A model generated the notes under the pieces. The model worked only from the letters and a program-made list of their open reading frames with translations, was not told where the DNA came from and ran no database searches. The position numbers and the translations under genes were made by a program. Shown piece by piece: positions 1 to 13,139 of a stretch of 64,000 nt of DNA. Each line of letters starts with the position of its first letter. The first letter of the stretch is position 1. Source of the stretch: Gnetum montanum (lineage: Eukaryota; Streptophyta; Gnetopsida; Gnetales; Gnetaceae); assembly GCA_015680685.1 (NCBI GenBank), contig MNCI01000563.1, positions 16,578-80,577 of the forward strand. The letters are read 5' to 3'.

Positions 1-2189
1 AACTAAGGAGGGATGAATGAATTTAAAAATAATTTAATGTAAAATACACAAAGGAATAAAAATCATCATTATGCATGGTGAAGCTTACTACCTTTAATTT
101 TTTGGAATTAAATAGTGGTCGATGATATCACAATGATAGTTCATCAAATGCTATACACTTTCCATAGGACAATCAACACTCTAAGCTAGGTATCTCATGT
201 GACTCCCAAGAATCTTACAAGGCTAAGTAAATATGTAGTGCTTTCACAAGACATACTTATAACAAGTTAAGGCATAGGTAAAACATCAAATATTTTGCCA
301 TCAAAATGAAAACCTCTTAAGGCTACAAAGTAGATCTCCCCTTAAAGAGAATTTCAGTTTCTTGAGGCAATGTAAGAATGTAATAGAAAAAAAAAGTGTA
401 AGAAGAAATTTCCACAATCAAATTTACACAAATAAAACACAAGATTTAGAGAAAAATTTAATTAATACAAAAATTTCTATATGGAATAGAAATAAAAATC
501 AATTTAACAATAGATTAATCACATTACAAAATATCAGTTACAATCAAAACCATAGGAGAGAAAAGAAGAGCGTAGCATAGGTCATACAGGTCATACGACT
601 CCCAATCTTCAATCTTCCATCCCTAATATAATAAAAAATGTAGTTCCAAGTTGAACATAGGTTATGCAAGAAAAATTCCCAAATAATTCAAATGCAACTT
701 CAAACCAAATTGTATGATGAAATCTAGACATTTCTATTTCTAATCTCATGTCCTTGGAACTTTCCCACCTTTCCTGAGTCTAACTCAAGTTGAAAAAATG
801 ACTAGAAATGACCTTTTTTATTTTAAACAATGGCCATTTAGGATGTCTAATTTGTGCCTTGAATGTCTACTATGAAAGTGGTGTATCTTGGATGATGCAT
901 CTAGAATTAGCAAGGACATCCATCCTAAGACCTAAAGACATTATGATTGAATGTCCATTTTCTAGATTGGATGTCCACCCTAGTTGAAAGTTGGGCTTAG
1001 ACCTCAATCTACGTTTTGCTAGGATGTCAAAAGTTAAGTGTGGATGTTGAGTTTACATTTGGGCCTGAGAAAAGATGAATGATGACTTCCCAAACCTCAC
1101 TATTAAGCATCCCAAATCCTTTGAATGGACTTGTAATAGCATCTCCTATCTCTAATCATGTTTCAAGTTGAGCAACTTGATAAGTACCTTACACATATGC
1201 ATCAACAATAATATTTCTCCATCTTCTAGTTTTTAAATCACAAAAACATAGATGCCTTGGTTGGAAAATTCCACTCTCAAATCTTAAATTTAATTTCTCC
1301 TATAAGTCAAAGGGTATGATCTAGCTCTAATGTGAATGTGTGGATGAGCTATTCTAAGTAAACATTTATATCTAGTGTGGAGCCTAGAATTAGGTTGACA
1401 AACAAAATTTAAAATACAAATCACACACTAGGTTGAAACTACCAAAAATAAAAATTAATGTTACATATTAACTAAGTAAACATAAAAATATCCAATTAGT
1501 CATTGGAAAGTTCTAGGTTCAAACCCAAAAAAAATTGTATAAGATGGTCTCTACACCAAATATCTAATTCAAAACTTGTTTCACATAAATAAACACATTA
1601 GTACACATATGATATATAAATCACATGATCAAATAAGCTTTGGAAATAAAATAAGAAACTTTAAAAAATGATAAATAATTAAGCACATGTTAGAAGTAGA
1701 TATAAGGCTGAAAGTAAAATAATAGAAACTACCAAAAATAATTTCAAGCTAACAAGCATAACTCCAAGGTTAATAGCGATAACCTAATAAAATATAATTC
1801 TATTATATCAATTTTAATGCATTATTTAAATTAAGATAGATGAGATATAGAAGTAAAGGATATCAGAATTAGGAATAAAACCCACAACCTATACTTTATC
1901 AAAAGAAGGAAAACAAAGCTAAAAAGATTTTAACAAGGCTAGAAAAGCTTAGTTTTGAAATCCTCAATTGATTATGAGCCTGTGAAATTATTGATGTAAA
2001 ATCTCTTCCCTCTTCAAGAATCTTCCTTCTATAAGATGTATGAATAGTTCTCCATGATCTCCTTCTTAATTTTCCAAGTTGCTTCTTCATCATGCTCTCC
2101 TATAAAATCTTAACCATAGAAATTATTTTGCTTCTAACTTTCCATTCCTTCCTGGAAAGAAGTCTAATAACCTTTTTTTCTAATTGATG
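1..2189. other. AT-rich stretch, no gene recognised
   Basis: I see no convincing coding sequence here. It lies downstream, on the minus strand, of the integrase of chromovirus D, so it should contain D's 3' untranslated region and possibly its 3' LTR, but I could not match it to a second LTR copy. A short box-B-like word (aggttcaaaccc, near 1515) is too little to call a SINE. The open frames at 362-580 and 1899-2093 show no recognisable domain. Confidence 0.5.
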
Positions 2190-3835
2190 TCAAATTGCAA
2201 CTTCACTTCCTACCAACTAATCACATGACTTCGATCATGCACATATTTCCTTAACATCAAAACATGACAAACATTATGAATATCAGGAATTCTTAATTGC
2301 AAAGCTAAATGACAAGAAACTTCTTCAATATTCTTTAAAATTCCAAATAGTCTAACAAATCTAGAGGATACTTTTATTTTTCTTCCAAACCTCATTAATT
2401 CCTTCATTAATGATACCTTAAGAAATATAAGATCTCCAACTTGAAATTTTAAAGGCCCTTTTCTATTATTTACATACACTGTAATCCTATCGTAAGTTGT
2501 TTTATGTTAGCTTAAATCTTCCTAATCTTAGCTATCATTTCTTCCATGGTAAAAGTTTGAATGTTATCTTCAAAGTTCATCCAATACAAAAGTGTCCTGC
2601 AAGACCTTTTATGAAGTACCTCATATGGTGCTACTTTGATGCTTGCCTAATAATCACTATTGTAAGTAAATTTTGCTAGACGAAAAATTATTTCCCAATG
2701 TTTTTCATGTCAAAATACACAAGCTCTAAGAATATCTTCCAGAATCTAAGTCACAATTTCCACTTATTTATGGAAGATAAGAAAAAATCATATTTAACTT
2801 AGTTCCCAACTCCTTATGAAAGACTTGCCAAAATCTATAAGAGAATCTTACATTCCTGTTCAGAATTATTTTATTTGATACATCATGCAACTTAATCTAT
2901 GATACTATCTATTGTTGTGGTTGCCAAGAAATGGATTGACTTGGTAAGAAAATCCACAACAACTAAGATAGCATTTTTTCTCCTCTAAGTTCTAGGCAAA
3001 CATGTAATGAAATCCATGGCATTCACTTCTCACTTCAAGGTAGAAATGTTATGTGAGTGGGGATATTCTTTGGACATTGTCTACCTTAACTTGCTAAAAA
3101 AATAGACACTAATTTTCCACATCATGGTTTATGTAAGGTCACCAATAAAGTTGTTTGATATTGTGATATGTTTTATCATCTCTAGGATAGAATTGGCACT
3201 TGCTAAAATGGGCTTCTTTCAACTTCTTTTGTCTAAGGTTTGCTAGCACACAGACTCTATGTTTAACCTTTAGTTCTCCTTTAGTATCCAAAGAGAAAAA
3301 TTTCTTGGTCACCAAGTTATGAGCATTCTGTTGGATCTAAGAATCATTCTACTACTACATAATGAGCTCATCAAACAAATCTAGCAGCACTATCAAGCTA
3401 GTGATCTTCCCTGCTATCGTGCTAGCTACATTGACCATTGTATTTCCTTTTCTTAGATGGTATTTGATAGTGTAATCTTAATTTGTTAAAGTCTCTACCC
3501 ATATTCTTTGCTTGAGATTAAGTTGTAGCTAACTCATTACATACTACAAACTCTTGTGCTTCATCCATAAGATAATGTGCTCACCATAGAGGTAATGCCT
3601 CCATTGTGTGAAGACAATAGCTCCAAGCTCTAAGACATGAAGTGGGTATTTTCTCTTATGATCCTTTAACCATCTTGAAGCATAGACTATCACATGTTCA
3701 TATTATAAAGCACAAACTTATATCCTTTTTTGGAAGAATTTGAATAGACATCATAAGGCTATTCAAGCCTAGGGGACTTTAAAATAGGAATTGAAGTTAA
3801 TCATTTCTTTAATTCTTGAAAGGTTTGATCATACC
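2190..3835 (-). pseudogene. Chromovirus D, piece 4: RNase H and integrase relic
   Basis: This is the 3' part of a Ty3/gypsy pol on the minus strand, full of stops and frameshifts. Reading down from 3835, an RNase H segment at about 3540-3700 includes 'VYASRWLKDHKRKYP', 'LELGAIVF' and 'WRHYLYGEH'. A segment at 3450-3530 resembles the usual RQRRWLELLKDYD region, and a core integrase segment lies near 2940-3020. The longest open piece (2210-2479) is the integrase C-terminal domain: 'GDLIFLKVSLMKELMRFG' followed by 'HNVCHVLMLRKYV', typical of plant chromoviruses of the Tekay/Del type. It is one of four pieces of a single element; the piece upstream in reading order is 6620-6727 beyond solo LTR E. 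The family is secure, the clade is inference. Confidence 0.85.
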
Positions 3836-6619
3836 CGTAACACCCCATCCTCTCACACCTAGATAGGTCAAAGTGATACCTAGGATTACCATTAATTAGA
3901 ATCCATGATGCATGAAAATACATTAAGAATAAACCACCATAGATTCCTAATTTTTCATGCTTTCATATATCTATATCATAAGATTAAATCATACAAAAAT
4001 CCATACCAAACCAAAGAGTAAGAATACATGATAATTTACAAAACTATATGTCTCTACATAACCAAAAATCTATCCTAATTTCATAGTATATAAAAATATA
4101 AATATCCTATAAATAAGATTATTATTAGGGTCATGCAAATATGAATAGTCCATGGAAAACCATACATTTCTACATGGAAATATACATCAAACAATACCCA
4201 TATACATCCCTCTTCTCAATCCTCTTAATGATATCATGTACCCTTGTAGATTCCACCTGTAAATAAATAAAGTCAATATAAAACTAAGTGGAAAACCTTT
4301 ACACTTCCCCTACTAAGTGGCCAACAAGTTCCACAATGGAAGGAAAGGAATGGGATACAAACCTACATCAATAGTTAGTTGCACACATGCTCTAAGCAAC
4401 ACATACACATACAATATTGCACACAGTACTAACATAATCATTTGTAAAGTGAGTAGATTGCAAACATGTGGTCTCAAATATAATCATTGTCATACACAAT
4501 CAATCATATTTCCATGGCACCATGTGCCTTCCACAACACATGCATTTCCACAACCATACCCATGAATTCGTATACATACCATACAATACCATCAATCCTC
4601 ACATAAACCACACATTTATAGATTAATCATAAGATATAGTACAATTGTTATGGCTCAAAGTGATATCAACACATACACATAACCGTTGGGGCCACTAGCA
4701 TATCCACATTTAGTATAGCATGTGTAATGTTGTCATGAGTACTTATAATTAATCATTTTCCTGTAGATTTTTATTTACCCAAATGGTACCCATGATCCAC
4801 AATCACTAGCCTATTGGAGGTTTGGCTATAGGTTTGTACATACCTATGTCATGTACTGGTCATAGGAATGAAGACACCTACACTTTTCCACTTCTGCAAT
4901 GAAGCTTGCAATAGGAGCTTCACTAATGCATCCTAGCAAGGATTAATACATGACTATCTCCAAGGTATTTTATCATTAACAAGTCCACACTCTCATGCTA
5001 GCACCACTCATCAACAACTGCTATAAGCAACATCACGAAGACATGTACCAATCTAGGCTTGCTTAAGTTATCACATGTCATAATCATAGTACATTTGAAG
5101 AAAATATATACCATGACCACATATATTCAAGACTAACTATCACACATTCTTTGTGATACCATAGCATAGCATAACAAAATTTCTTGCTACAGCCTTAGAC
5201 CTTGAACTACATATAATTTCATAAAAATAACTACTATTGTAACCTTCAAAAGATAGATGCCAAAAGATAAAAAAAAATTTCTATAATTTGAAAGTACATA
5301 AGAAGACGATCCCAACAAAATTAATTTTACCTCAATCAAACTTATAAAGATAAATTTAAGTGCATTTAAATTTTATTAATAAAATAATAAATAATAATAT
5401 TTAATTACAACAAGTGATAATCAAAACTCCTAGAAGCACTTGATCAAAAACTTACTTGTAATATATAATACCAAAGTCATGCTAGTTACCTCAACATTAC
5501 ATCTAAATTTCCACATGTCCCAAATCATTCTATTCATCACATATATATTAATGCATAATCTGCAAACATAATTGCAAATCTTACCAATATGTAAAACTAT
5601 TCATCCAAATGCAAGCTTTAAGTTATTCACCCCATATGTCCACACCACATAATATATACCCTAATTGAGCATAACAAGATAGAAGAAATGTAAAGATAAC
5701 TCACCAATTAAATTTTTTTGAAGAAAAAAGTTCGAAACAATCATAAAACCCTTAAAAATCTGCCAAGACCCCATTTCACTCTAAAGAAGTCCTATACCCA
5801 CATATACACAATCACAACAATCTTGAATCCAAGTTTAAAACAAAGAAAAATCTATTTCTAAAGTGAAAAATTTAGTAGCATGCCTTGCAAAACAAAAATG
5901 GATGAAAAAAATCAATTTCTATTTGTAGGAAAATAGAAAACCTATAGCAAACAAAAAAACAATGAGAAGAGATGATGGAGTGAAGGTGGTTCATCCAAGT
6001 TATACATTTTATGTTTGACACATATAACCTTGATGCACTTTACATGTTTCTTTAAGTTTGCATCACACAACATGTGACAAATAGAAGTAAATTTAATTTT
6101 TATATTCTATTTTATTTTATTTGAAATCTTAACATTTCGATAATTTTATTTTTCTTTTCTCCTCCCCACTAATTTCTGTGAAGTTTAAATAGTCACAATA
6201 GACACATTAGGACTCCAAATCAAAATTCATTGGAAGCTACGAGATCCATATCAAACACACTACACATCTAAATTCTAAAATCACATCCAAGCATCACAAA
6301 ATATAGCTTTATAATTTAATTGCATAAATATCAAAATTGCAAATAAAGCATAAACACATATTAGTTAACTACTTTTGTATCCCAATTCAACATCCTTGCC
6401 AACCACATCACCTATCTAACACATCACACAAGGCTAGTGTATATAATCATGTTAGTTAAGCATGTAAATACATCATAATCATATCATAAGAGCCAATACA
6501 TCATAACATACAAAACACCACTATAAAAAATTAACTTGGCCCCGATAATCCATCAAGACCACACACATATAAATCATAAACATAATGCAATACCCAAGGG
6601 CTATGGAAAGAGTGTAACA
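3836..6619 (-). mobile_element. Solo LTR E inserted in chromovirus D
   Basis: On the minus strand this 2,784-bp block begins TGTTACACTCTTTCC and ends GGGTGTTACG, the usual TG...CA form with one mutated terminal base. It is flanked by atacc (3831-3835) and atact (6620-6624), an imperfect 5-bp target-site duplication. D's RT end lies on one side (6620-6727) and its RNase H on the other. No gag, pol, primer site or second LTR adjoins it, so it is a solo LTR. It is a diverged relative of F (58972-62110): the same start, a shared internal block near 4741-5050 matching 59450-59750, and almost the same length after F's own insertion is subtracted. Confidence 0.75.
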
Positions 6620-6727
6620 ATACTTTTTTGATCACATGAACTATTATTATTTCTTTGTTAATTTGGTTAATGGTATGATAATCATTTTCAGATTCTCCAC
6701 ATACATTCTATAGTAACCAACTAACTT
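6620..6727 (-). pseudogene. Chromovirus D, piece 3: RT end fragment
   Basis: This is a 108-bp remnant of D's reverse transcriptase thumb/connection, minus strand. The words 'YYR', 'VEN' and 'PLTKLTKK' match the conserved segment that follows the palm in Ty3/gypsy RT. It is bounded by solo LTR E on the low side and by element A on the high side. The RT frame is continuous with the piece that starts at 46512 when A and one copy of its target duplication are removed. Confidence 0.8.
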
Positions 6728-7731
6728 TGTAGCAATGGAAAATATCAATACTAGAAAACCAAAATGATCCATGTGAAATAGTTGTAACTCTAAGATCCAC
6801 AAGCCTCAAAAGGATCTGGAGCACCTTAAATGATCTAGCTAATCACTTAATGACTTAAAAAGTCTATTACTAAGAAATGAAATTGAAATAAACTGCAAGG
6901 AAAGTGTGTGAAACAAAGGTTCAATGTTTGATTGAGAATGAAGAAGTAAGAAAACAAGATGGCCAAAACAAAAAGAACTGGAAACTTTATTTTAAATGTT
7001 ATAACAAATAGTGCAAAAAAAAGGGTTCAAAAAGTATAGATCATTGGCTTTAAAAGCTTGAGAACAAAAAATATCTTTTGAAATTTGATGCAGATGGTAA
7101 AATGTGTTCTACACTTGATTTGCATAGGTCTCTTGATTGATTTGCATAATAAATGTTATTATAAAATCTCTTTGTTCCTAGAAATCTATGCTAAAAAACC
7201 TAAAAAAAAAAAGCTGTAAAATCCATGACTGTGTTATGCTATTTTTGCTCAAAAGTGTAATCTGCCAAAAGTCCTAAAAACTATGTAGAATCTAGTATAA
7301 ATAGACCTTAAATTTGCTATGCTAGCACTTATTACACTCATATGCATTTTGGAGCATTACATCATGTTTTTGGGTCATTTTTATGGCCAAAAAGTGTAGC
7401 ATATGGTTAACTAGATTTTTTGAGTGTTTCTATCATGTTTTTGTAGTGTATGAACCACCAATATTTTTGACATTTGTGTTGCAAATTGGTAGCATATTTG
7501 GCATTTTAACCCTCACATGCTAGCATAAATGAAATTCACAACATGTGGACTATAAATTTAAATTTACATATTAAAATAGTCCAAATAATTTCCAAAACAA
7601 GGCCACAAAGTAGGATTTTTTATGGGAAAAAAAAAGTAATTGTTTATGCTCTTGAATTGCTATCAAATTACAATGCAGATTTTTTCTACTAGGCTTTTTA
7701 TTTCTCACATGAATTTTCGTAAGGTGTTTCA
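6728..7731 (-). repeat. 3' LTR of element A
   Basis: This 1,004-bp LTR runs on the plus strand from tgtagcaatggaaaat to ...ggtgtttca, giving the TG...CA ends. It matches 40459-40900 plus 45929-46506 over its whole length, and its outermost bases resemble the ends of B's LTRs. A purine tract on the minus strand (AAAGAGGGGGTCAA, 7732-7748) abuts its upper end, as expected for the plus-strand primer next to a 3' LTR. Confidence 0.85.
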
Positions 7732-8830
7732 TTGACCCCCTCTTTGTTGATTTTTTGAGGATTGACCTGAGAGACATCAACAAAGAATTCAAAACACTAA
7801 CAAATTCATCACCAACATTTCCTCTCTACATTTGATTCTATAGCTATCGAATCATGCCAAAGGGTGCTCACAATGGTGAAGTAAGATCACAATGGGATGA
7901 GGAGGAATTAGGATGAGATAATGACTACATTAATTATCAAAGGATGGTTACATGGGCTAACAAAGAATTCCAAATTTGTTAACATCATGGTTATAGCATG
8001 GTAGTGACATATTTGCTAATTGAAGAGGTCTTCGTGCTTCATGCTGGAACTATTGGTTACTCAATGATGTTTAGGAGAAACTAGCATTTTTTAATAGGCT
8101 TCTTTGACTACTTGAATCTCTCTCTCTTTTTGAGAGCCATTAATTTACTTAAATTTAGGCTACATTATCCTTTTTGCTTTCTTGGCATTTTCTCCTTATA
8201 TATATATGGAAGCAAAACCTTCATTGGGTTACATTGACAAGCCTAAATTTTCATTTTCTTACTAAATGAAATGTGTTACATTCAGTGAACTTGATGATTA
8301 AGCATGTTGAGGATATCGCATGGCTATGGTTCATGAATGTTGAACATAGGTTTTCACTATTAGTAAGGTAAGGAGGGCTATAGTTTAGTTATGTGGTTAT
8401 GGCTCAAAAGGGAGAAGTGATGTGAGGTAAGCACTATTGGTACAGTTGAATCACATACATCAAGATTGGATAATAACTCACTACTACGATGAGTTGCACC
8501 TTTGCAATGGCTCCAGGATTATCCTACAAACACAATTCCATGTGTATAAGAAAACAAATCAAAGAATACATGCTATTATAGAAGGTTATATGAGGCAACA
8601 AGCAAATGTAGGCCATCATAGATTACAACTAGCAGAACATCAAAACTGTATTTCTTGCTTTACAAGCTTATACAAAGTTTGCAATACTTTTATATGCCAA
8701 AAAGATAGGAGGTTATACAAGATTGCTTGTTATAGGCCACTATAGTTGTCAACATCCATCATTCATCTAAACCTATGAACAAAGGCAAACAAAGGCTACA
8801 AGCAAATGGGTCAATGTTAGATATAATAAA
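7732..8830 (-). other. Element A 3' UTR
   Basis: This stretch lies between A's 3' LTR and the end of its integrase. Apart from the polypurine tract beside the LTR I recognise nothing. A 102-codon plus-strand frame at 8437-8745 has no recognisable domain, and the corresponding region of B holds a tandem array rather than a gene. Confidence 0.55.
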
Positions 8831-11800
8831 TTTTAAGATAGGAATGGTTGGCTAGATTAGTCAATTCATTCTCATCCATGTTTACCAACTTGAATGCTCT
8901 ATTGTCATATGCTTTGGTAACCAGAAAAGATCCTTCCCAATTAACTGAGAATTTATCTACATGTTTGCAAATAGTCTTGAGAACAAGGTCTCCACTTGTT
9001 TAGATCATGAAAATGTTGTTTTTTCTACTTCCTTTGATATCATTCGATGTTGGTGAGAATTTGTATTGATTTCTCTTCTACCAAATCCAGGTTAATAGTT
9101 TACAACTCATTGTTTTGTCCATCATTGATGTAGTTAGATAGAGCTACCGTTAAGAATGGAACTTGCAATTCAAGAGGCAAAATAGTTTCAGATTCATAAA
9201 TCAAGCTATAAAGGGTGGCATAAATTGTGGTTCTAAAGGTTTTCCTATACGATCAGATTGCATACAATAGTTGTTCATGTCATTTACATTTGTCATTGCT
9301 TAGCATTTTCTTTAGGATGTTTCATGATCTTGTTACTTGCTTTAGTTTGGCCATTGGCTTATGGATAATAAGATGATGAAAATGAATACTTAATGTTTAA
9401 TCATTCATAAAAGGCTTGCATTTCTTGGCTACTAAACTATGTTTGGTTATTTGTAACAATGTATAGGGTAGGCCAAAATGGGATCTATTTTATCTAATAT
9501 GAATTTAGAGACTTTTTGTGATGTTGTTTTTCTTAGAGGAATAGCTTTAACTCACTTCATGAAATACTTGGTTATAATGATGATGAAGCTATGCCCTACA
9601 AAGGATTTAAGAGTTATTGATCCAAATGTATCAGTTCCCCACGTTTGGAATGCCAACATGATCTGAGTGGTGTGTAACTCAGTCGATGGCATATGCATTA
9701 AATTGTTGTACCATTGACACATGTAACAAGTTTTTTCCTTTTGCAAGTAGTCACTTTCCATATAGGGACAATAATATCCTAAGCATCTAATCTTAGTGGC
9801 CATGGCTCTAGGTGCTATATGCCCCCCACATATGCCATCATGTACCTATTCTAGGGTCATAAGGGCTTCTTCTTTACTCAAGAATAGTAATAATACAACA
9901 TCATAGGACCTTGGACATAATGTGTTATTGACTACAATGACATATTATTTTGATCATTTACATAAAACATCCTTTTCAGAAATAATTAGGTTTTGTGGGG
10001 GTTCACCATGCATGAGGTAAAACTTGATGTCATCATAACACTCTTGTTGAGGCATGTTATCTATGATGGATATAGAATTATCTTGAGTGTTCTACATCAT
10101 GGGAAGAGCATAATTTTCCATCATGAAAGGTACTTTACTAAACACATCAAGCATCACACTTAGGGATAAGGTAGCAATGGCATCCGCTAAGGTGTTTTCA
10201 GCTCTGGGAATATGTTGTATGTTAACATCTAGAAACTTCAACAAAAGTGTATTGGCTAAATCATAGCAAGATTATAAATGTTTAGCTTTGCAAGCATAGA
10301 CTTCAATCACTTAATTGACTACTAGTTATGAATCACCTTTTATCATTAAACATGTGAATCCATGATTATGAGCTATCATCATTCCTCTAATTAATCCTTC
10401 GTAGTTTGCCATATTTTTGGTATATGAAAACTAAAAATGATAAGTAAAAGGTTGAATCTCATGAGAGGGGAGAGTTATGATGACAACAATACTAGCTTCA
10501 TGGGAAGTTGAAGCTCCATCAATGTGCATGATGGCCTTATAACCTTCAGGTACATCGTTAATAATGTTAGTTCTATGATTGCATTATCCTATAATGGGGA
10601 AGCAATTAGTTGTGAAGCTATGGCTTGACCCTTTGTTAAGGTGTGGAACACATAATGTAGGTTAAACTCAGTTTTTATGGCTTTTCACTAGGTTATTTGG
10701 CTACTCTCATAGATATTGGTCATTATAGCTCTTAGTACACTATCCTTGCATATGACATTGACTTGACTCCTAAAAAGGTAGTGTCTCTACTTCTTTAAAA
10801 AGAAGACTAGGGCTAGAAAATTCTTCTTAACTACAATGTATTGAGTCTCATAAGCTACTAATGCATGTATCAAGTAGCAGATAGGTAACTCTGCTCCATC
10901 ATTTAATTTTTTATAGAGAAAAGAGATGTTTCATAGAATGCAAGGTAGATGTAAAATGGTTTATATTTTTTAGGGAGTACATGATAGAACTAGGACAACT
11001 CTTACTTGATACTATCAAAGGCTTCTTGGCATTGGTTAGTCCACTCATAGTGAATCCCCTTCTTGAGCAAGTGTTGCATGGGTTGTAGCTTATCCGTGAA
11101 CCTTGAGATGAACCTACAAAAAAAATTGCAATCTACCTTGTAAATTTCATAGTTCTTTAAGGTTTCTAGGTGCTAAAAAATTAGTTATGACCTTAACCTT
11201 ATCAGGATCAACTTGTTTTCCTACCTTGGATACTATAAAACTAAGCATTTCCTAGGTTTTAACACTAAAGACATACTTCTTAAGATTAAGTCTAAGTTCA
11301 TACTTGAGACATCATTAAAGGACCAATTTTAAGTTACCTACATGGTTATTAGCTATCTTGGACTTTATGACTATATTGTCAACATAATCATTAAGCAAGC
11401 CTAGCATATAGTCACTAAAGATGTAAGTCATGGCTCATTGATAGGTCGCATCTACATTCTTCAAACCAAAGGACATCATTCTGTAATAAAAGGTTCTCCA
11501 AAGGGTCATGAAGGTTGTACAAAGTTTATTTTATAAGTTAATCCTAACTTGGTTGTATCCCAAGAACTCATCCATAAAAGATAACAAAGCATGGCTAGTC
11601 ATAGTATTAATAAGTTGATCAATACTAGGTAGAGGAAAATCATCTTTAATTTTCCTTGTTGAGGTCATAGAAATCAATACATATATGAATGCTCTCATTC
11701 TTCTTAGGGACTACCACTATGTTGGACACCCAATCAACATAATCAATAACTTGAATGAAACTAGCTTAGTGAAGCTTCTTGATCTCATCATGGATTTCTA

Positions 11801-12250
11801 GGGCTAAATCTGGTATGATCTTATGCACCTTTTACTTAATAGGCTTGATTCTATGATCAAGTATAATGTTATGTTAAACCAAGAATGGGTCAAGTCCTAG
11901 CATGTCTTTGTATGATAATGCCAATACCTTAATGTTATCCTAGAGGGCCTTGGTGATGTCTTGAGCTAGTAGGGATTCGAGTGAGGAACATAATTTCAAT
12001 GTTTTCTTCTCATCATTGTGGATTATAACAAGATCTTCAATTAGGAAATCCTCTTTAATCTCTCTAACATTTAAGTTGAGGGTTTTTACTATGTAATTGG
12101 GTCATTCTAGGGAGTTCTCTATTAAAGCTATGTGGTCAAATAGGTTCCTAGGCTCAAGATCTAGGAATTTGAGGTCAATTGAGCATTCAACATCACCATA
12201 GGATTCATTCAAGATCAAGGGTAGGTTGAATTGTTCTCATACCTTCATAG
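8830..12250 (-). pseudogene. Element A pol relic: RT, RNase H, integrase
   Basis: This is a minus-strand pol with many stops. RT is at about 10900-12150: the segment rc of 11440-11510 reads as the conserved 'MSFGLKN' palm region, and near 11360 'YVDNI' replaces the usual YVDD, so a catalytic aspartate is lost. RNase H spans about 10140-10650. The integrase HHCC zinc-finger region is open at 9552-9803 with 'CYMCQ' and 'YYCPYM', followed by a core segment. The last integrase part (8830-9000) aligns with B's at 24480-24700. It is the counterpart of B's better preserved pol (24466-27426). Confidence 0.85.
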
Positions 12251-12289
12251 CTTGATCCTTCAAGTTAAGAAGAACACATTAAGTAGCAT

Positions 12290-13040
12290 TTGCATGATAT
12301 AATTGTTAAAAAATGTTAAAATAATGTAAAATACTACAATATCATAGCAAAATAATTCCAAAACAAAGCGAAACAAGGTAAGAAAAAGCAAAATAAGGTT
12401 CAAATAATGTCAAAATGAGGTAAAATGAGGTTAAATAAGGTTGGATAGGGTGAAACTAGGTAGAAATGGGCCAAATAATGTCAAAATGATAAAGAGTAAG
12501 GATAAATAAGCACCAAATGAGGTTGAATGAGGCCTAAATGATGCCAAATAGCACCAAATGATATCAAATGATGCCAAATGATGGTAAGGTGAGGCTAAAC
12601 AAGGTCAACTAACATCGGAATAATGTAAGATGATGTCAAATGGTATCAAATGACACCAAATGATGTTAAAATGATATCAAATAAGGTCAAACAAGTCGAA
12701 TGATGTCAAAATGATGCATAATCATGTCAAAGCGATCCAAAATGGTATCAAACAATGTCAAATGATGTCAAAACAAGGAAAAATGATGGAGGATGGGGTC
12801 AAACAAGGTTAACTAATACCAAATGAGGTCCAATGACATCAAATGATAATCTCAAACAATGTTAAAACATGGTCAAATGATATCAAATGCTATCGAATGA
12901 GGTCAAAATGAGGCTAAACAAGGCCAAATGATCTAAAATGAGGTCAAATGATGTTAAAAGGTACCGAATGTTGTTAAAATGATGTAAAATGGTGTTGAAC
13001 TAGGTCAAATGACCTTGAATGGGATTAAAGATGGTGTTAA
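12290..13040. repeat. Degenerate 10-11 bp tandem array in element A
   Basis: About 750 bp are built almost wholly from variants of a 10-11 bp word of the form tcaaatgatg, with caaaatgagg and ccaaatgatg versions. Dozens of copies occur without other sequence between them. It lies just upstream, in A's reading direction, of RT, inside the spacer between protease and RT. B has no equivalent at this position. Confidence 0.85.
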
Positions 13041-13139
13041 ATAATATTACTTACTTTTCTTAGTCATTTTGTAATCAAAATAATCAAAAATCTAGTGAAG
13101 AAAAGCAAAATTTAGTGAAAATAGGTTATAAATTGTTAA

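Noticed and set aside
8437-8745. 102-codon plus-strand frame in A's 3' UTR
   Set aside because: No homology that I can recognise, no counterpart in B, and it sits in decayed retrotransposon DNA.
12290-13040. A CRISPR-like array
   Set aside because: The units are contiguous and degenerate with no unique spacers, and the context is a plant retrotransposon.
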